Source of the DNA: Anoplopoma fimbria
Lineage: Eukaryota; Chordata; Actinopteri; Perciformes; Anoplopomatidae
Length of the DNA: 64,000 bases
Direction: 5' to 3'
Assembly (NCBI RefSeq): GCF_027596085.1
Contig: NC_072449.1
Coordinates: 21,140,334 to 21,204,333, forward strand
Shown here: one piece after another, positions 51,802-64,000 of the stretch
Numbering within the stretch: position 1 is the first letter of the stretch
Layout: each line of letters starts with the position of its first letter
Made by a program: the position numbers and the translations under genes
The notes under the pieces: generated by a model
What the model was told of the DNA's origin: nothing
What the model saw: only the letters and a program-made list of their open reading frames with translations
The model's database searches: none

Positions 51802-53299
51802 CCTTTCTTTAAGCTTTTACCATACACACTTATTAGCCAATATCTATATCAGTTCATCTAATACATTTTAGATAACACATACAAACACACAAGCACTTAG
51901 TAAGCTAACAAAGCTACAAACTATTTTGTCATTAGTCAGTAAAGAGCAAATGTTAGTGTACATAAAATGATACATTATGACACCTTTCAGATGAACACAG
52001 TATCTACAGAAATTGTCTGGTTAAGTCAGATCAGTAAATTATTTTTTTAGCTCAATCAATTTAGTAGAAAAAACATATTATCATCAGCCTAAGCCTGTAT
52101 ATTCAAGGTTATGTTCATCAGGCACTTCCACGTGCTACATCCTCACTGCACAGACAAGCAATTCAATCTTAAATTTTAGGTGGGAGATGCTAGCCTATAT
52201 ATTTGCTACCCGCCTCATATCACAACTGTCAAATGGACTTAATTTCCCCTGGGCCTCTGGTCAGTGGAAAACGAGCCCCCAGTTTCACAGTAAGTAACAT
52301 TAACAACAACAACAACAACAAGGAACTGGAATGAGTACTTGACCATAATTGAGAAAGACATGAGCTGTGTCATGTCACAATGGTATGCCTGACTAGGCCT
52401 AAGTCATCCTTCAATGATGTGGAAAGGCAGGCAGTAGACCCATGTCACCAGGGGCTGCTGATCTAAGTTGCTACACAGCGAACTGAGTGAGAGGGAAACT
52501 TAAAGTAGTATCAAAACCTAATAAGAATTGTTTAAAGTGGTAGAAAGAAAGAGCTACACAAGATGCATCACTGTATTGTTTTGAACATACATTTAATGGG
52601 AACAGTGTAACCTGACATACAGTAAATACATACATTGCAGTATCTTTTACAAACATTTTTACCTTATTTTAAATTGTTCTTATTCTTTTGTAGCAAATAT
52701 TCCTATGTAGGATTAAACAGGAATGGGGAAATCAATGAGTCATTAGTGTACTGTGCATATCATTAAGAGGACAAACCCTGCAGGCTACAAAACAGAGCGC
52801 TACTAAGTGTGTAGCAAAGACAATATTACATGCTCTGTTGTGCTGCCTCAGGTCATACACTGTAGTTTCCTTATTAATAGTAAGGATAGAGATGCCCTAA
52901 GACAGAACGCTCAGTATTAAGATACAGATTTTCCTTTTTTTCTAAGTAAGAGTTTAGACTTGGGGTATATGCTCTCAAGGGAGAGGGATCAGCCGTATTG
53001 TTTCTGAAAACAAGCTGATTAAAAGTGAACAATAAGGGGATTGCAATTGTATCAGTTGTCCTCACAGGGAGATTCAAGATAATTAAAACTCCTGAGTATT
53101 GGATGTTTCACTGTATTCTGTTAAAACCTTGAATATGCAGTCTTGCAAAGACAGGAATACAGATGAAAAAAAATAAAGATAGACACACAATCATACAGAT
53201 AGAACGTTGAAAATAACAGAAATATACAAACAGTTGGCAGGAAGTAAAAGCAAATAAAACATGACTTGTATGTCGAGTTAAACCATTGGTTAATTAGCT

Positions 53300-53430
53300 A
53301 TTGGCTGTGGCTCAGAGGAAAAGGGGGTCGTCTTCTAATCTGAAGATTGGCCGTTTGTTCTCTGGCTTCTCAAGTCTGCATGTTGATGTGTCCTTGAGCA
53401 AGGCACTAAACCCCAAATTGCTCCTGATCT
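53300..53430 (-). repeat. Teleost tRNA-like/SINE-type repeat (family B)
   Basis: The + strand reads GGCTGTGGCTCAGAGGAAA, then GATGTGTCCTTGAGCAAGG and CACTAAACCCCAAATTGCTC, the reverse complement of family B. Confidence 0.5.
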
Positions 53431-53759
53431 AAAATTTCAATTTGATACTCTTTCTGTATCAAAATATTTTATGGTTTTATTTTAAATAAGTAAAAGTCAA
53501 GTCTGCTCAAATTTGATTTTATTTGATTAAAAAATGTGTGTAAAACTCAACAGATAACAATATTTTGCTATGGTACATGTTTTTCTTTGATGAAAAAAGT
53601 ATTCCAAAATGTCCCCAATTAGGAAATTGTTGAAATTGTAGTCTTTGAATCCAAAACATTTTCACACCTGCACTCGGGGTGATGCTCGACAAATGGAATC
53701 AGGTCCCTTCCTATTGTTGAACATAAGATTCAGGAGTATTACGGATTCCATCATGGTTG

Positions 53760-54275
53760 ACCTGATTCCAAGGATTCTATGTTTGATCTTTGGGTTTGGA
53801 GTGAGTCACTTTCCCAAGTGAAGGAGTTCAAGTATCCTTTTTTCAAAAGTGAGGGTAAGATGGATTGTGAGATCTACACAAATGTATTTCTTTTTCAACT
53901 GTAAAGCTGAATCAGAATGGAGCTGGGCCTAAAGTTGAAGCTCTTGGTTCTAAGCTCCAATCCTCAGCTATGGTCATGGGCATCAGGTAATGACCAAAGG
54001 AATGAGTTCATGGATACAGGCTGACAAAATAGGTTTCCTTTGCAGAGTGTCTGGAATCCCCCTTAGAGATAGGGTGAGAAACTTAGATATCCTAAAGGAA
54101 CTCGGTACAGAACTGCTGCTCGGTTGAGGCAGTTCAATCATTTTTTCCGGATTCCTCCTCCCTGTGGAGCTATTCCCGGCACAGGAGGAGACCATGGGAC
54201 CATGAGCACTGTAGGGATTACCTATTCCACTTGCTTCAGGTGCTTTATAGCTGTAATTTTCTATCATGGACCAGT
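53760..54275 (+). mobile_element. Non-LTR retrotransposon (LINE) 3' reverse-transcriptase fragment
   Basis: The + strand frame contains DKIGFLCRVSGIPLRDRVRN, a decayed version of the conserved GFLRRVSGLSLRDRVRS segment at the C-terminal end of a fish LINE polyprotein. It is preceded by the familiar CAAGTGAAGGAGTTCAAGTA and GAGGGTAAGATGGATTGTGA. It carries stops and frame changes. Clade is not determined. Confidence 0.6.
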
Positions 54276-55640
54276 TATCGATCTATGATGTTGGCAGATT
54301 AGAATTTAAGCGTAATATCACTGTCTTGCCATCTTGAAATATGTGAAATATGGGCCAAGGAATATATGCAATTTTTTTGTCTCCTCTGATATGTGAGAAA
54401 CTAAGGAATATGAGTCCATTGTATATATACCTATTTATATTACCATTCCAGAGTAATTTGAGATTCAATAAAGGAAAATAGTATATAATCTAAATTCAAA
54501 GGCAATATTAACATTATAACCAAGGATAACAATGCAGTTAAATGTATTTTCCTACTATTGGGACTGTGAATGTGATTAACACACACTAAAGTTCACCATT
54601 TGTGATACAATTTATAAAAAACTCATAGAGTTTCCATGTTTTGGCCATGATGACCGTTTACTCTAAGCTTTACTTCAAAACAAAATTTTTATCCTTATAG
54701 CCAGGTTACAAATAACATCATTAATTTCCCAAAATATTTGAAAATTTGGAAAAATAGTAGATCCATGGATAATGCCAGGCCCCACACTGCTTTATGAGAT
54801 TTCTATCTGACTCATCAAGGGGTATAGAACGGACAGACAAGTTGTTGGGTGGTAAAACCCAGGATTTTTTGGTGTGGGTGCTTTGATACAGCCACCAGGT
54901 GGCAATGAACAGCAATAGCTCCCACCAGTGCAAATGATTCAAACTTGACTACAGCTGCTCACTCTCACTGACACATACCAAATACCTAAATCTAACCAAT
55001 CCAACCATGAGAGCAACAAGTAGCCAACTAGAGACAGAGTAGTGTGGGTCTTGCCTTCCATAGCAAGCTTCGTGATCTAGCCCCCCATCCGCCCAAACTT
55101 GACTGCGAACCGCTTGTAACTAAAGCCTGCCATTTTTGGTGCAAATAACATATGCCTTGATGAAACATTTTTGCAAGGACAAAGACTAATGTCAGTGTGT
55201 GACTGTGAAATGTGACATTTGATTGCTTTGTTTCCCTATAAATAGCATTTGTTGTGTATTTCAAAATAATTTAGAGTGTACCCGGTACCAGGCATTGGTA
55301 AGCTTTTAAAATACATCTTAGTGGCATTTTAGTGACAATTGCAACTGACAAATAACCGTCTTATGGTTAAAGAGACTCCCCAAAGTTTTGTTATAAAGGG
55401 TTTAAGGGGACTGAAATGTCAATCAAGGGGTCAAGGGAAAGCTCGGACTTTGCAGTTTCCAGCAATACCAAACCATAGGTCCGAACCCCGTCCCTTTATT
55501 AATTAATGAGGCATAGGCCCACCAACAAAATGGTTCATTTTATTTTTACCAAAGATGGTTTCTGTCATGGTAGAGAGCTCTTAACAAGCTGATCTATGTT
55601 TGTTTTTAATTTGTTTTTTGATGCTGAATAAAATGAGAGT

Positions 55641-55692
55641 CGGACATTATTGACTGCTAGGATTGTCAGCTCCTAGCAGTCAATAATGTCCG
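55641..55692. repeat. Perfect 22-bp inverted repeat (hairpin)
   Basis: Arms 55641-55662 and 55671-55692 are exact reverse complements around the 8-nt loop TTGTCAGC. Confidence 0.9.
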
Positions 55693-55849
55693 AATTAAGC
55701 AGTCGATGCAGACACGTAGAGTAGGATTGTGGAGAAGAGATGTAACTTTAACTTCCAATAACTGTGATTGTCTGTTTCAAATATAAATATTTGGTAAATG
55801 GAATGGACTTATACTGGTATATCTCCTATCTAGTCTTATGACCACTCAG

Positions 55850-56080
55850 AGCGCTAATGGCATGGGCTACTTTGCAAGGTGCCACCCTCACTTCAGAACA
55901 AACTTACTTCACATAACATTAACACACGGTAGGCACAGTTTACGGGATCAATTTGGGGTTAACTGTCTTGCCCAGGGACACATCGACATGGACTGGAGGA
56001 GCCGGGGATCGATCTGATTCTGATTGTGTGATTGAAGGACCACCCGCTCTACCTCTTACCCACAGCCTCCCACAGTCTTT
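55850..56080 (+). repeat. Teleost tRNA-like/SINE-type repeat (family B)
   Basis: CTTGCCCAGGGACACATCGA, GGAGGAGCCGGGGATCGA and GGACCACCCGCTCTACCTCT: the best preserved of three copies. Confidence 0.55.
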
Positions 56081-59057
56081 GGTTCATATAGTCACTGGAC
56101 GTGTCACTCGACAATCAAGTCAGCCAGCACTGTTGGACTGACATGTGTTGGATAAGGCGCCATAACTATAATTTTGCCCAGTGGCCACTCGCAGTGTTGC
56201 AGATTAAAAAGAACCTACTGCCCCAAAATCATTTTCCTCATAGACCACCGCTATAGAAGAAACTTCTGTAAAACTATTGTCAGGACACCTTGAAATGCAT
56301 ACATGGTCTTATAATGATAAAACTTTCCTCGGGCCGAGGAAAGCAATTAAAAAAACTATGACGTCATCACAATTTAAAGTCTGTTGGTCGAATGGGAACT
56401 AGCAAAAGGGGCCAGTGAGAGAAACTCTATTGCACGTATTCGTCAGCCACATACCCAGGAAGTAAACCTGGAATAGAAACTATGATTAAAAGCCTCTACA
56501 TCAGGAATCTTTGGTTTAGTTTATGTAACGAGAATGACCATTTCACCTATTTCAGGACTGTCACAGACAAAAGGCTGAATTGAATTATTTTTGTCACTGT
56601 CAGATGTTTTGCACCTACAACCTTTAACCTCAATACATTAATGGCAATCTGAGGCTTTTATTAAGTTAGTTTTAGGTAGAGATATCAAAAACAAATTTCT
56701 TAAAAATACAGTAGATAAAGGTAGTGTTAAATAATTATCCGCCAGAAAATAACTGGTAGGCTTATTTTAATCAGACATGTTTTATCAGAATATAGCTACA
56801 AAACAAAAACACCATGATGAAATGTTTGGGACAGGCACCATGTGGAGAGGAGGCATGAGTGTGCGCGTGTGATGTGAAGAGGTAAAGCGGTGAAGCGTAA
56901 CACATCTGGGAAACACTTACGCTTGTTATTGTGTATATTTTGAAGTTGGTGTCATGGCATCATCCTAAACCTGCCAATTTACCTTTTACTCAGGGGATTG
57001 AGTAGGGAACACGGGGCCAGCTGGGCAAGCAAAGACAAGTAAGTGTTTCCAACAAGACTGATGACATCTGGGCCTGAGGCTATGAAACAAGAGCTCACCA
57101 GGTGTTCTGTTGGAAATTAATTAATTTCTGGTTTTAATGAGAGGTGATCTCACCTCTTTCAAAACAAGTGGCTCACATTAATGAGCACTGCTACAGCAGA
57201 GTCATTATTTACTCTAACTAGTTTCATATTGGAGAGGATAGAATCTTTAGGTTTAATTTGACAAATTTGGCATGTCAAAGCCAAACACAATCCAGCACTA
57301 TGGATCTCAGAGCAATCAAAAGGTGCTTATTGACAACATACATGGTTTTGTTAAGTGTGAAATGAAAACACTCCAGAGTTTCCTTAAAAAAGTGAATTTA
57401 ACATGGATCATTAAAAAAACACACTCAATTATTACAATTGTTAACCAAATAAGCGTTACAGACAAAAAATATGTTCCTGTACTGTCTCATCATTGTCACA
57501 ATAACAAAAAATAAATACATATAAGCCGATATCCAGAATATGAATCGTGTAAATTAGAATGTATTGGCTTGGCAAGGGTTCAGTATTAGATTTTGGTGGA
57601 ATTACGATATTAATGCATCTTGGCCTGCTTTCCAACCATCCCTCGAGAATTCAAAGGACTTTTCAGCTTTATGTACAAAAATGTTACTTTAATGTCGGCT
57701 GGATCACATTCAATTTCAATGGGGAATACAGTATTCAAGCTGATGTTCCTCCATCCACAATTCAGATGATATTTAAGTAGGCTTTATGACATACATAATT
57801 GTCTTGCTGAGTTGGGACGATCTGAACAGGTTTTTCTCCACAATAACCTTTATATGTTGTTATATTCACACATCCTTCAGAGATGCGATTCAGCCTGGTT
57901 ACAGCCTTTAAACATCTGACATTCAGGTCCTAGCAAAAGTGCCAACTGTTGGTAGGTGTGGATTCACTGTGGACATATTCAAGTAAAGGGGGGGAAGTAA
58001 ATAAAAGTCAAACATAAATGTTTTTTCAAAAGAATATATGTGGTTATAGACACCTTTTATGCTGTGTATTGTAAAGTAACAAACAGCTTTGTTAGCAAGT
58101 GAAAACACATCCCTTTGCCATTGGAGGGACACTGCCTGTATATAAAGCTTGTATCTAATTATGTATTTATTATACTTTGTTAGTCAATGAGGCACACATA
58201 AGTCACGTAGTTTGGAAATATGGATGCTTTATCGTCTTATTGGTAGAGGAGGTTCAGAAGTCCTCTGGAGAACCTGCCTTTAAGGCCGCATCCTTCAGAA
58301 GATGAAGCCCCTGAATTTGGACATAGCTTTAGTGTACTTAAAGGGCTAAATCTCCATTTCTTGTTTTATAGTATTAATGTATAACACTGTAAAAAGACCT
58401 TCACTGGTACAGTTTATACCTATATTTAACCTCTAGAATCGCTCAAATACATTAATGATCCTTTTATTTGTGTTTATTAAAGTTATACCTGATAAAAACA
58501 ATGGCAATATTTCAACAACTCATCACTTCCTGAAATTAAATTTGTGTTTTTAAAAACTTTGTAATAAATTGAGTTTACAAAACACCATGAATCAAAGTTC
58601 TATAACAAACCACGTTGCACCGACAGAACCAGTTTGAACTAGTTTTGCTAGCAGCACAGTTTCTTTGTTAGAATCAGTTGCGCCTCGGGTCCCTATACTT
58701 GGTAGGATGCTGAAGGCTGGACCAGGGCTGCAGATTAAGAGTGAGTGGTTGAAGGGGCTGGGCCAGGACCTGGAAAGCTTGCTGGAGGCTGGTCAAGGTC
58801 CACCAAGTGTCAGCACACAGAACCATGACCACAAAAATCTCTGGCTGATTTGAAGTGAAATGTTTTGACTGGCGAAGCTTTCTTTCTGTTCGTCCTTTAA
58901 TTATTTAATTTTGATTGTCATAATTTCTATATTTTTCTTATATCTTACCTTACATGTTGGTCCATTTCAACCTTTGTTGTATCTCTCATTATGCACAGTA
59001 TTGTGCTTTCAATGTGTCCCCAAGAACACTTTATGAACTTTTTCTTCTTATTCTTAA

Positions 59058-59156
<99 letters not shown>

Positions 59157-59210
59157 TTCTTCTTCTTCTTCTTCTTCTTCTTCTTCTTCTTCTTCTTCTT
59201 CTTCTTCTTC
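59058..59210 (+). repeat. Compound (ACT)n(AAT)n(CTT)n microsatellite
   Basis: Three different trinucleotide arrays end to end: ACT to about 59112, AAT to about 59152, CTT 59158-59210. The long low-complexity reading frames here are repeat artefacts. Confidence 0.95.
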
Positions 59211-61629
59211 TGATTATTACTATTATAACAATGATAAACATTATCATCAATAGCAGCAGCATCATCTCTACCATTATTGCAGCTTTTCAGCACTTGCACA
59301 ATATTGCCATGAGATGGCAACATTGTCCATGTTATATGCTCCATAGTTTTAAAGGCAAAGACTGAGTGCCTGATGGTTTGTGGCTCTGTCTGTACACTTT
59401 TATTAATCACATTGTGGCGACAAAAATGTGTTCACAAGGTTAACCATAGAGATTATGTTCCTTTTTTCAGTGGGTTCAGGCAAGCTTAAAGTCCCACTAC
59501 TACAACTAATGGTGGCAGAAGCTGGACTATAAAGGCCAACATCAGTGCCCAACCACACTAATACACTTGTGGCGGAAAGGGAGCAAATTTGGTACATGCA
59601 GATCAGATAAGATATTTTTATTACATACTAACAGTCAGATTGATTGGTTGAACCATATAACCAAAAATATAATGTTTCAGAACATGGAGTTATTGTCGAA
59701 CCTAAACTGTACTTATTTTAGGAATTTATCTAAATTCATATCTCACTGGATGTTTTCCATCAACAAATCCAGAACATCACATTAACAGTTGATTCCCTTT
59801 CTAACATTTAAAAGTTCAAAAGCATTTATACTTAATTGCTATGTCTTCATTTATTTTATTCATTATTGAAGTTTGAGTTCAAAAAGCAAAGCCAAGGTCA
59901 AATTTTCCAGGGCATAGTCTTGACAGACAAAGGCCTCAAGTTCTCCAGCAGAGATCTTAAGGGGATCATGATGCAACAGCACTGACGGGAGTTTTCCAGT
60001 CTAAACAGAGGGGACAGGTGTGGTGTGGAGGCAGACTGGAGACACTGTGAACTCTAGAGGGAGATTGTTAGTTTGTTAGCACGTTTGTGAGTGGGAAGAG
60101 CCTGAGGTATAAATCATGGTCAGGCCTAAGGCATCTGCACTTCCCCACATGTGTTAAATCATCCCCCAAAAGACATACCCTCCAGAGAGGTCAAAAGTGT
60201 TTCTAACAATCATACAAACAACAATTATTTTTTTTAATTAAGGATGACCTTAGAGGCATATCAACTGACTTAAATGATGAAAAATAACAATAACACCAAA
60301 TTAAATTTCACATGGCCCAATGACTTGCTAAATCAGGTGTGCTAAATTTGTTACTTTGATCACTTGTCATAGGTGTAGGATTAATTCCCTTATCCAAATG
60401 CAAAAGTCTCAAAACATGATTCGAAATCTAGTTTGAAATAATAGAAATTTAAATGCAAAAATGCAAAAATCATTCAGTAATTTATGTATAAGGATGATCA
60501 TTGTGTAGATACACACAAATATACAAAAAAATTAAATAATAATATATATATAGTATACATTATGGAGATGTCTGATCACTGTTTGTATCTATATTTACAA
60601 TTTCATAATATATATTTCATATTAAACCAAAGCAGTTTAAGCTGTATGATAATGAGCTTAAGGTGTACTTCATTAGACTTAGAAGTACTTTTGAGCTTTT
60701 TTTAACATACTACTATACCATGCTTGTGTTGGCATGTTTACACTTTAAACTGTTACATTTTGTATGCATAAATGTATTCTGATGTTCAGTGCCATCTGTT
60801 GGACATTACAGAAATTGTGATAAAGTATTCTGAAAAAAATACTTCTTTAATATGACATATACTGTACACATATACTTATATGTATATAAGTCCTTCCATT
60901 GTTGCCCTTTTCTCATCTGCATTAGCCAAAACATTTAATAAACTAGTTTCTCACTGAGATTCTATGAGTCTCATGTTAAGTGATCATAAACGGTATGTCT
61001 TGTCACATAATGTGTACGGTTCTAGCTTATTAGGTGACAGACTAGGCCCTAAGTATTTTATGATTTTTATTTTTAATTAGGAATTCCTGAAGTAATTCTG
61101 AAATGATTATGTCTCTGCAATGTGTACTGTGTATGTAGGTTACTGTTCGTGCTATTTTGTGCTATAATGTGAACTACTATCAGGCAATTAATATTTTTTT
61201 CATGGCTGTCAAAAACAACACAAAAAAGTGCACATTTCATGCAATGTTTTAATTTTTATTTTTTTGTTATGTTGATAGATATTGTTTGAATGCAAAACAT
61301 ATTCATTTACATTAATCATGTTCATGTTAAGTTAAACATAGAGGTTCATTCTTTACCTTTGGAACACATCTATTGTATAGTGATACAAATATTAACAGTT
61401 GAGAAGGTTGCAACAGTAAATAATAATTTTCTGAGCCCATTACATGAGAAAACGTTACGTAATCTAATAAGTTTAATTTATTTTCAATATGTTGATATAC
61501 AGACATCATAAGGATATATTTTGGGAAGAACCATACATTGCTCTTTCATTTAAGTAATATAGTTAGTCAGTTCATTTTAATAATATAAATATAAAACAAT
61601 TAGAGACAGAAAAAAGTGCTGTAAATAAA

Positions 61630-64000
61630 TCAAAGGGCTCTTCGTGTCGCTTTACTTAACAAATGTTTCTTTGTATTGTTCTCAGGCTTTAATAAAATGA
61701 TGTAGCACTTCGGCAAGAAAACACAAAACAGCATTCCATAACTTGAAGCCAGAATAGCAAATATCTCCACAGCCACTGTGAACTTCCCCGGAGAGCTGGC
61801 ATATGCTGGGATAAATGTGATCCAGACTGCACAGAATATTAGCATGCTGAAGGTGATGAATTTAGCTTCATTAAAATTATCAGGTAACTTTCTAGCCAAA
61901 AAAGCAAGTACAAAACATAACACCGCTAAAAACCCTATATATCCCAACACAGCCCAGAACCCCACAGCTGATCCCAGTGCACACTCAAGAATTATCTTCT
62001 CTTTATAGTGGCTCATATTTTTGTAGGGAAAAGGAGGGTTGATTGTAAGCCATAGTATGCAAATAAGAACCTGTATGAGTGTGAAAGCCAGAACACTGAT
62101 TCTCTGCTGTGCAGGCCCAAACCATTTCATCATATTACTACCTGGAAGTGTGGCCCTGAAGGCCATTAACACCACTATAGTTTTCCCCAGAACACAAGAG
62201 ATACAGAGGACAAAAGTGATGCCGAATGCTGTGTGTCGCAACATGCAGGACCACTCAGAGGGCCGGCCTATGAAGGTCAGGGAACACAGGAAACACAGAG
62301 TCAAGGAGAAAAGCAGTAGAAAGCTCAGCTCAGAGTTGTTGGCCCTGACAATAGGAGTCTGCCGGTAGTGGAAAAATATCAGGGCTATAGTCATCGCCAG
62401 GCAGGCACCAAAGACAGAAAAGGTGACCAACAGTATACCCATCAATTCCCTGAAGGTGAGGAACTCAATAGCTTTCAAGTCACAGTTATTCCTCTCTTCG
62501 TTGGACTTGTACTCGGGAAGGCATTTGTCACATTTCACTGCATCTGAAAGCATAAATATGTTTAGGCTGTACAGCACACACATCCTCAGATAGACCAGTA
62601 AAGTGCTGGCAGTGATTTTACCCAACAGAAACATAATGAGTGCCAGAGTAAATGCTAGGAATCCTGCCGTCTCACTTGTACTGTTGCTGAACTCCCCGTC
62701 AGCACAGGTGATGCAATCGAAACAGCAGATAGGCTTGCCCTTCACGAAAGCCCGGCGGGTGCCTGGCAAACAGCTCTCACTGCAAATAGACCTTGGTACC
62801 TTTATTTAAAAAGAAAAAAAAGTTTAAAATAATTGTTTATTACTCAAGATGAAAAAGAATATTGCGCTCAGAATAGAATTCAAGAAAGCTCATTAAGACA
62901 GGCTTTCGAGATTTACTTACTTCAAGATTCTCGCCTGCCCAGATAGCTCTCACATCTGCTTTCATCTCAAACTGCTGGCCCTCTGGCCGTGAGGCATCAT
63001 AGAAACCAATGGTCTCAAAGACTATGTAATCCGTCTCATCCATCTGCCAGTTTACCAGAGCATAACGTGCCACAGGGTCGCCCAACTCATCAAAGAAAAC
63101 CCTTTCACCAATCTTAGTGGTGAAATTGACCTGTGTTAGGTAATGCAGAACCTGCAGAGAAACAGAGATGTTGTTTTTTAACTATATAATAAATAACATA
63201 TACAGTTGTTTGACTTAGGCACAGAATTGTATTTGTTTACCTGCCATGGTTGGGCATTTTCCCAATCAGCACAAGTATTGTTCTCAAAAGGCCCTTCTCC
63301 ATCTTTGCAGGTAAACAACATGTGCAATGCTTGACCAACAGCATATGTGGCCTTGTAAACATTGTTCAGTAAACTGGCGTCTGAAACATCTGTGAAGCGT
63401 GTCTTTGTGTCCCACAGAGACTCCTTCCCAGTGCAGGCTGGGACTAAACCCTGAGCTTGAGTCTCTGCTTGGGGAGTAAGGGTGCAGCCAAACACCGTCT
63501 CCCACAACTCAACCAGTCCGTGGTCTCCCGTTGTGATGGAGGGCCTGCTGTTAGCGAGGAACTCCTGCAGTCCAGGGATGTGGGCATTTAATGCTGCAAA
63601 GCCCACCGCCCCCTGCACCACAGCGTAGTTTACTGGAGAGGCAATGTAGCGATAAGTGATCCAACCCTCACTGCCCACCCACTGCAGCCCTGTCACATTC
63701 TGAGCATGGAGCTCCTTAATAAGTATGTCAAGGTCTGTGCCATCAGTGAAAGCCACTATTACCTTAGAGGTGGATTCCTTAATAATGTTCACCACCTCTA
63801 AGAACCACTTCCTGGGATCAGTTCTGTAAATAGCCACTGAATACTCAACACACACACCTTCCCTTTCTGCTGCTTCCAGGAAACTGGCCATGCCACCATT
63901 CCCATAGTCACTATTAGTTCTAATAGCCCCTACCCAGGTCCAGTCAAAGTGTTTCAAAAGCTTTGCTAGGGCTTTGCTCTGGTGAATATCACTAGGTATG
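61630..64000 (-). CDS. OlfC / vomeronasal type-2-like receptor, 5' end outside the window
   Basis: Exons (descending): 64000-63241 (continues beyond the edge), 63151-62921, 62799-62676, 62543-61630; 675 residues are visible. The large ligand-domain exon reads [29 protein letters not shown] and ends QPWQ. It is a single exon, unlike the split version in the neighbour. The following exons are exactly the same lengths as in the neighbour (231 and 124 bp), then one uninterrupted transmembrane exon with [31 protein letters not shown] and [14 protein letters not shown]. Pocket residues D, Y and E (CaSR D190, Y218, E297) are kept. No stop or frameshift is seen, so the gene is likely functional. The 132-nt intron 62675-62544 is also open in frame (see findings). 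Confidence 0.92.

Larger units (their letters stand above)
51802..61629. other. Intergenic region between the two receptors
   Basis: No gene supported. It holds a LINE fragment, two family B repeats, the 22-bp hairpin and the compound trinucleotide array. The promoter of the complete receptor should lie just above 51801, but no clear TATA box stands out. Confidence 0.6.

Noticed and set aside
39825..56080. Family B repeats as possible tRNA genes
   Set aside because: They have tRNA-like promoter-box resemblance but no cloverleaf or anticodon arm that I could fold, and the same sequence recurs three times as a diverged repeat.
58954..59410. Long reading frames on both strands around 59.1 kb
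   Set aside because: They consist of translated trinucleotide repeats (Thr, Asn, Ser, Ile, Arg, Lys runs).

Overview
The window is nuclear genomic DNA of a bony fish, most likely a percomorph teleost. The evidence is intron-rich vertebrate genes, many dinucleotide and trinucleotide microsatellites, several interspersed repeat families that I recognise as common in teleosts, and an odorant-type family C receptor (OlfC/V2R) locus. Everything here comes from reading the sequence; no database search was possible.

Region 1 (about 3.2-29 kb, + strand) is a complete neprilysin gene (mme), a zinc metalloendopeptidase of family M13. I could place 22 coding exons plus an upstream exon with clean GT..AG junctions and continuous phase. 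They give 742 residues from the ATG at 6751, or 770 if translation starts at the in-frame ATG of the upstream exon (3548). All catalytic motifs are intact: HEITH, GENIAD, NAFYS, the DVH histidine and the C-terminal CRVW.

Region 2 (about 29-40.6 kb) is intergenic. I see no convincing gene there, but several fragments of interspersed repeats.

Region 3 (about 40.6-64 kb) is the edge of an OlfC/vomeronasal type-2 receptor cluster. It holds a broken receptor on the + strand (40.65-44.46 kb), apparently disrupted by a DIRS-like tyrosine-recombinase retroelement; a complete 894-residue receptor on the - strand (51801-47901) with four extra introns; and a second - strand receptor (64000-61630) that runs off the right edge of the window. 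The complete receptor keeps all five residues that correspond to the amino-acid pocket of the calcium-sensing receptor, and the partial one keeps the three that can be seen, so both probably sense amino acids. From memory, neprilysin next to the V2R/OlfC cluster is a conserved vertebrate arrangement.

The most interesting observations are the extra introns of the complete receptor (one with an apparent GC-AG donor, one splitting the transmembrane domain, the latter apparently shared with the pseudogene), a 132-nt intron in the partial receptor that is open in frame and hydrophobic, a short non-autonomous transposon ending 25 bp from the mme exon 2 splice acceptor, and a 5-codon uORF whose stop overlaps the upstream mme start codon. 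I found no RNA genes, CRISPR arrays or clearly new biological system.
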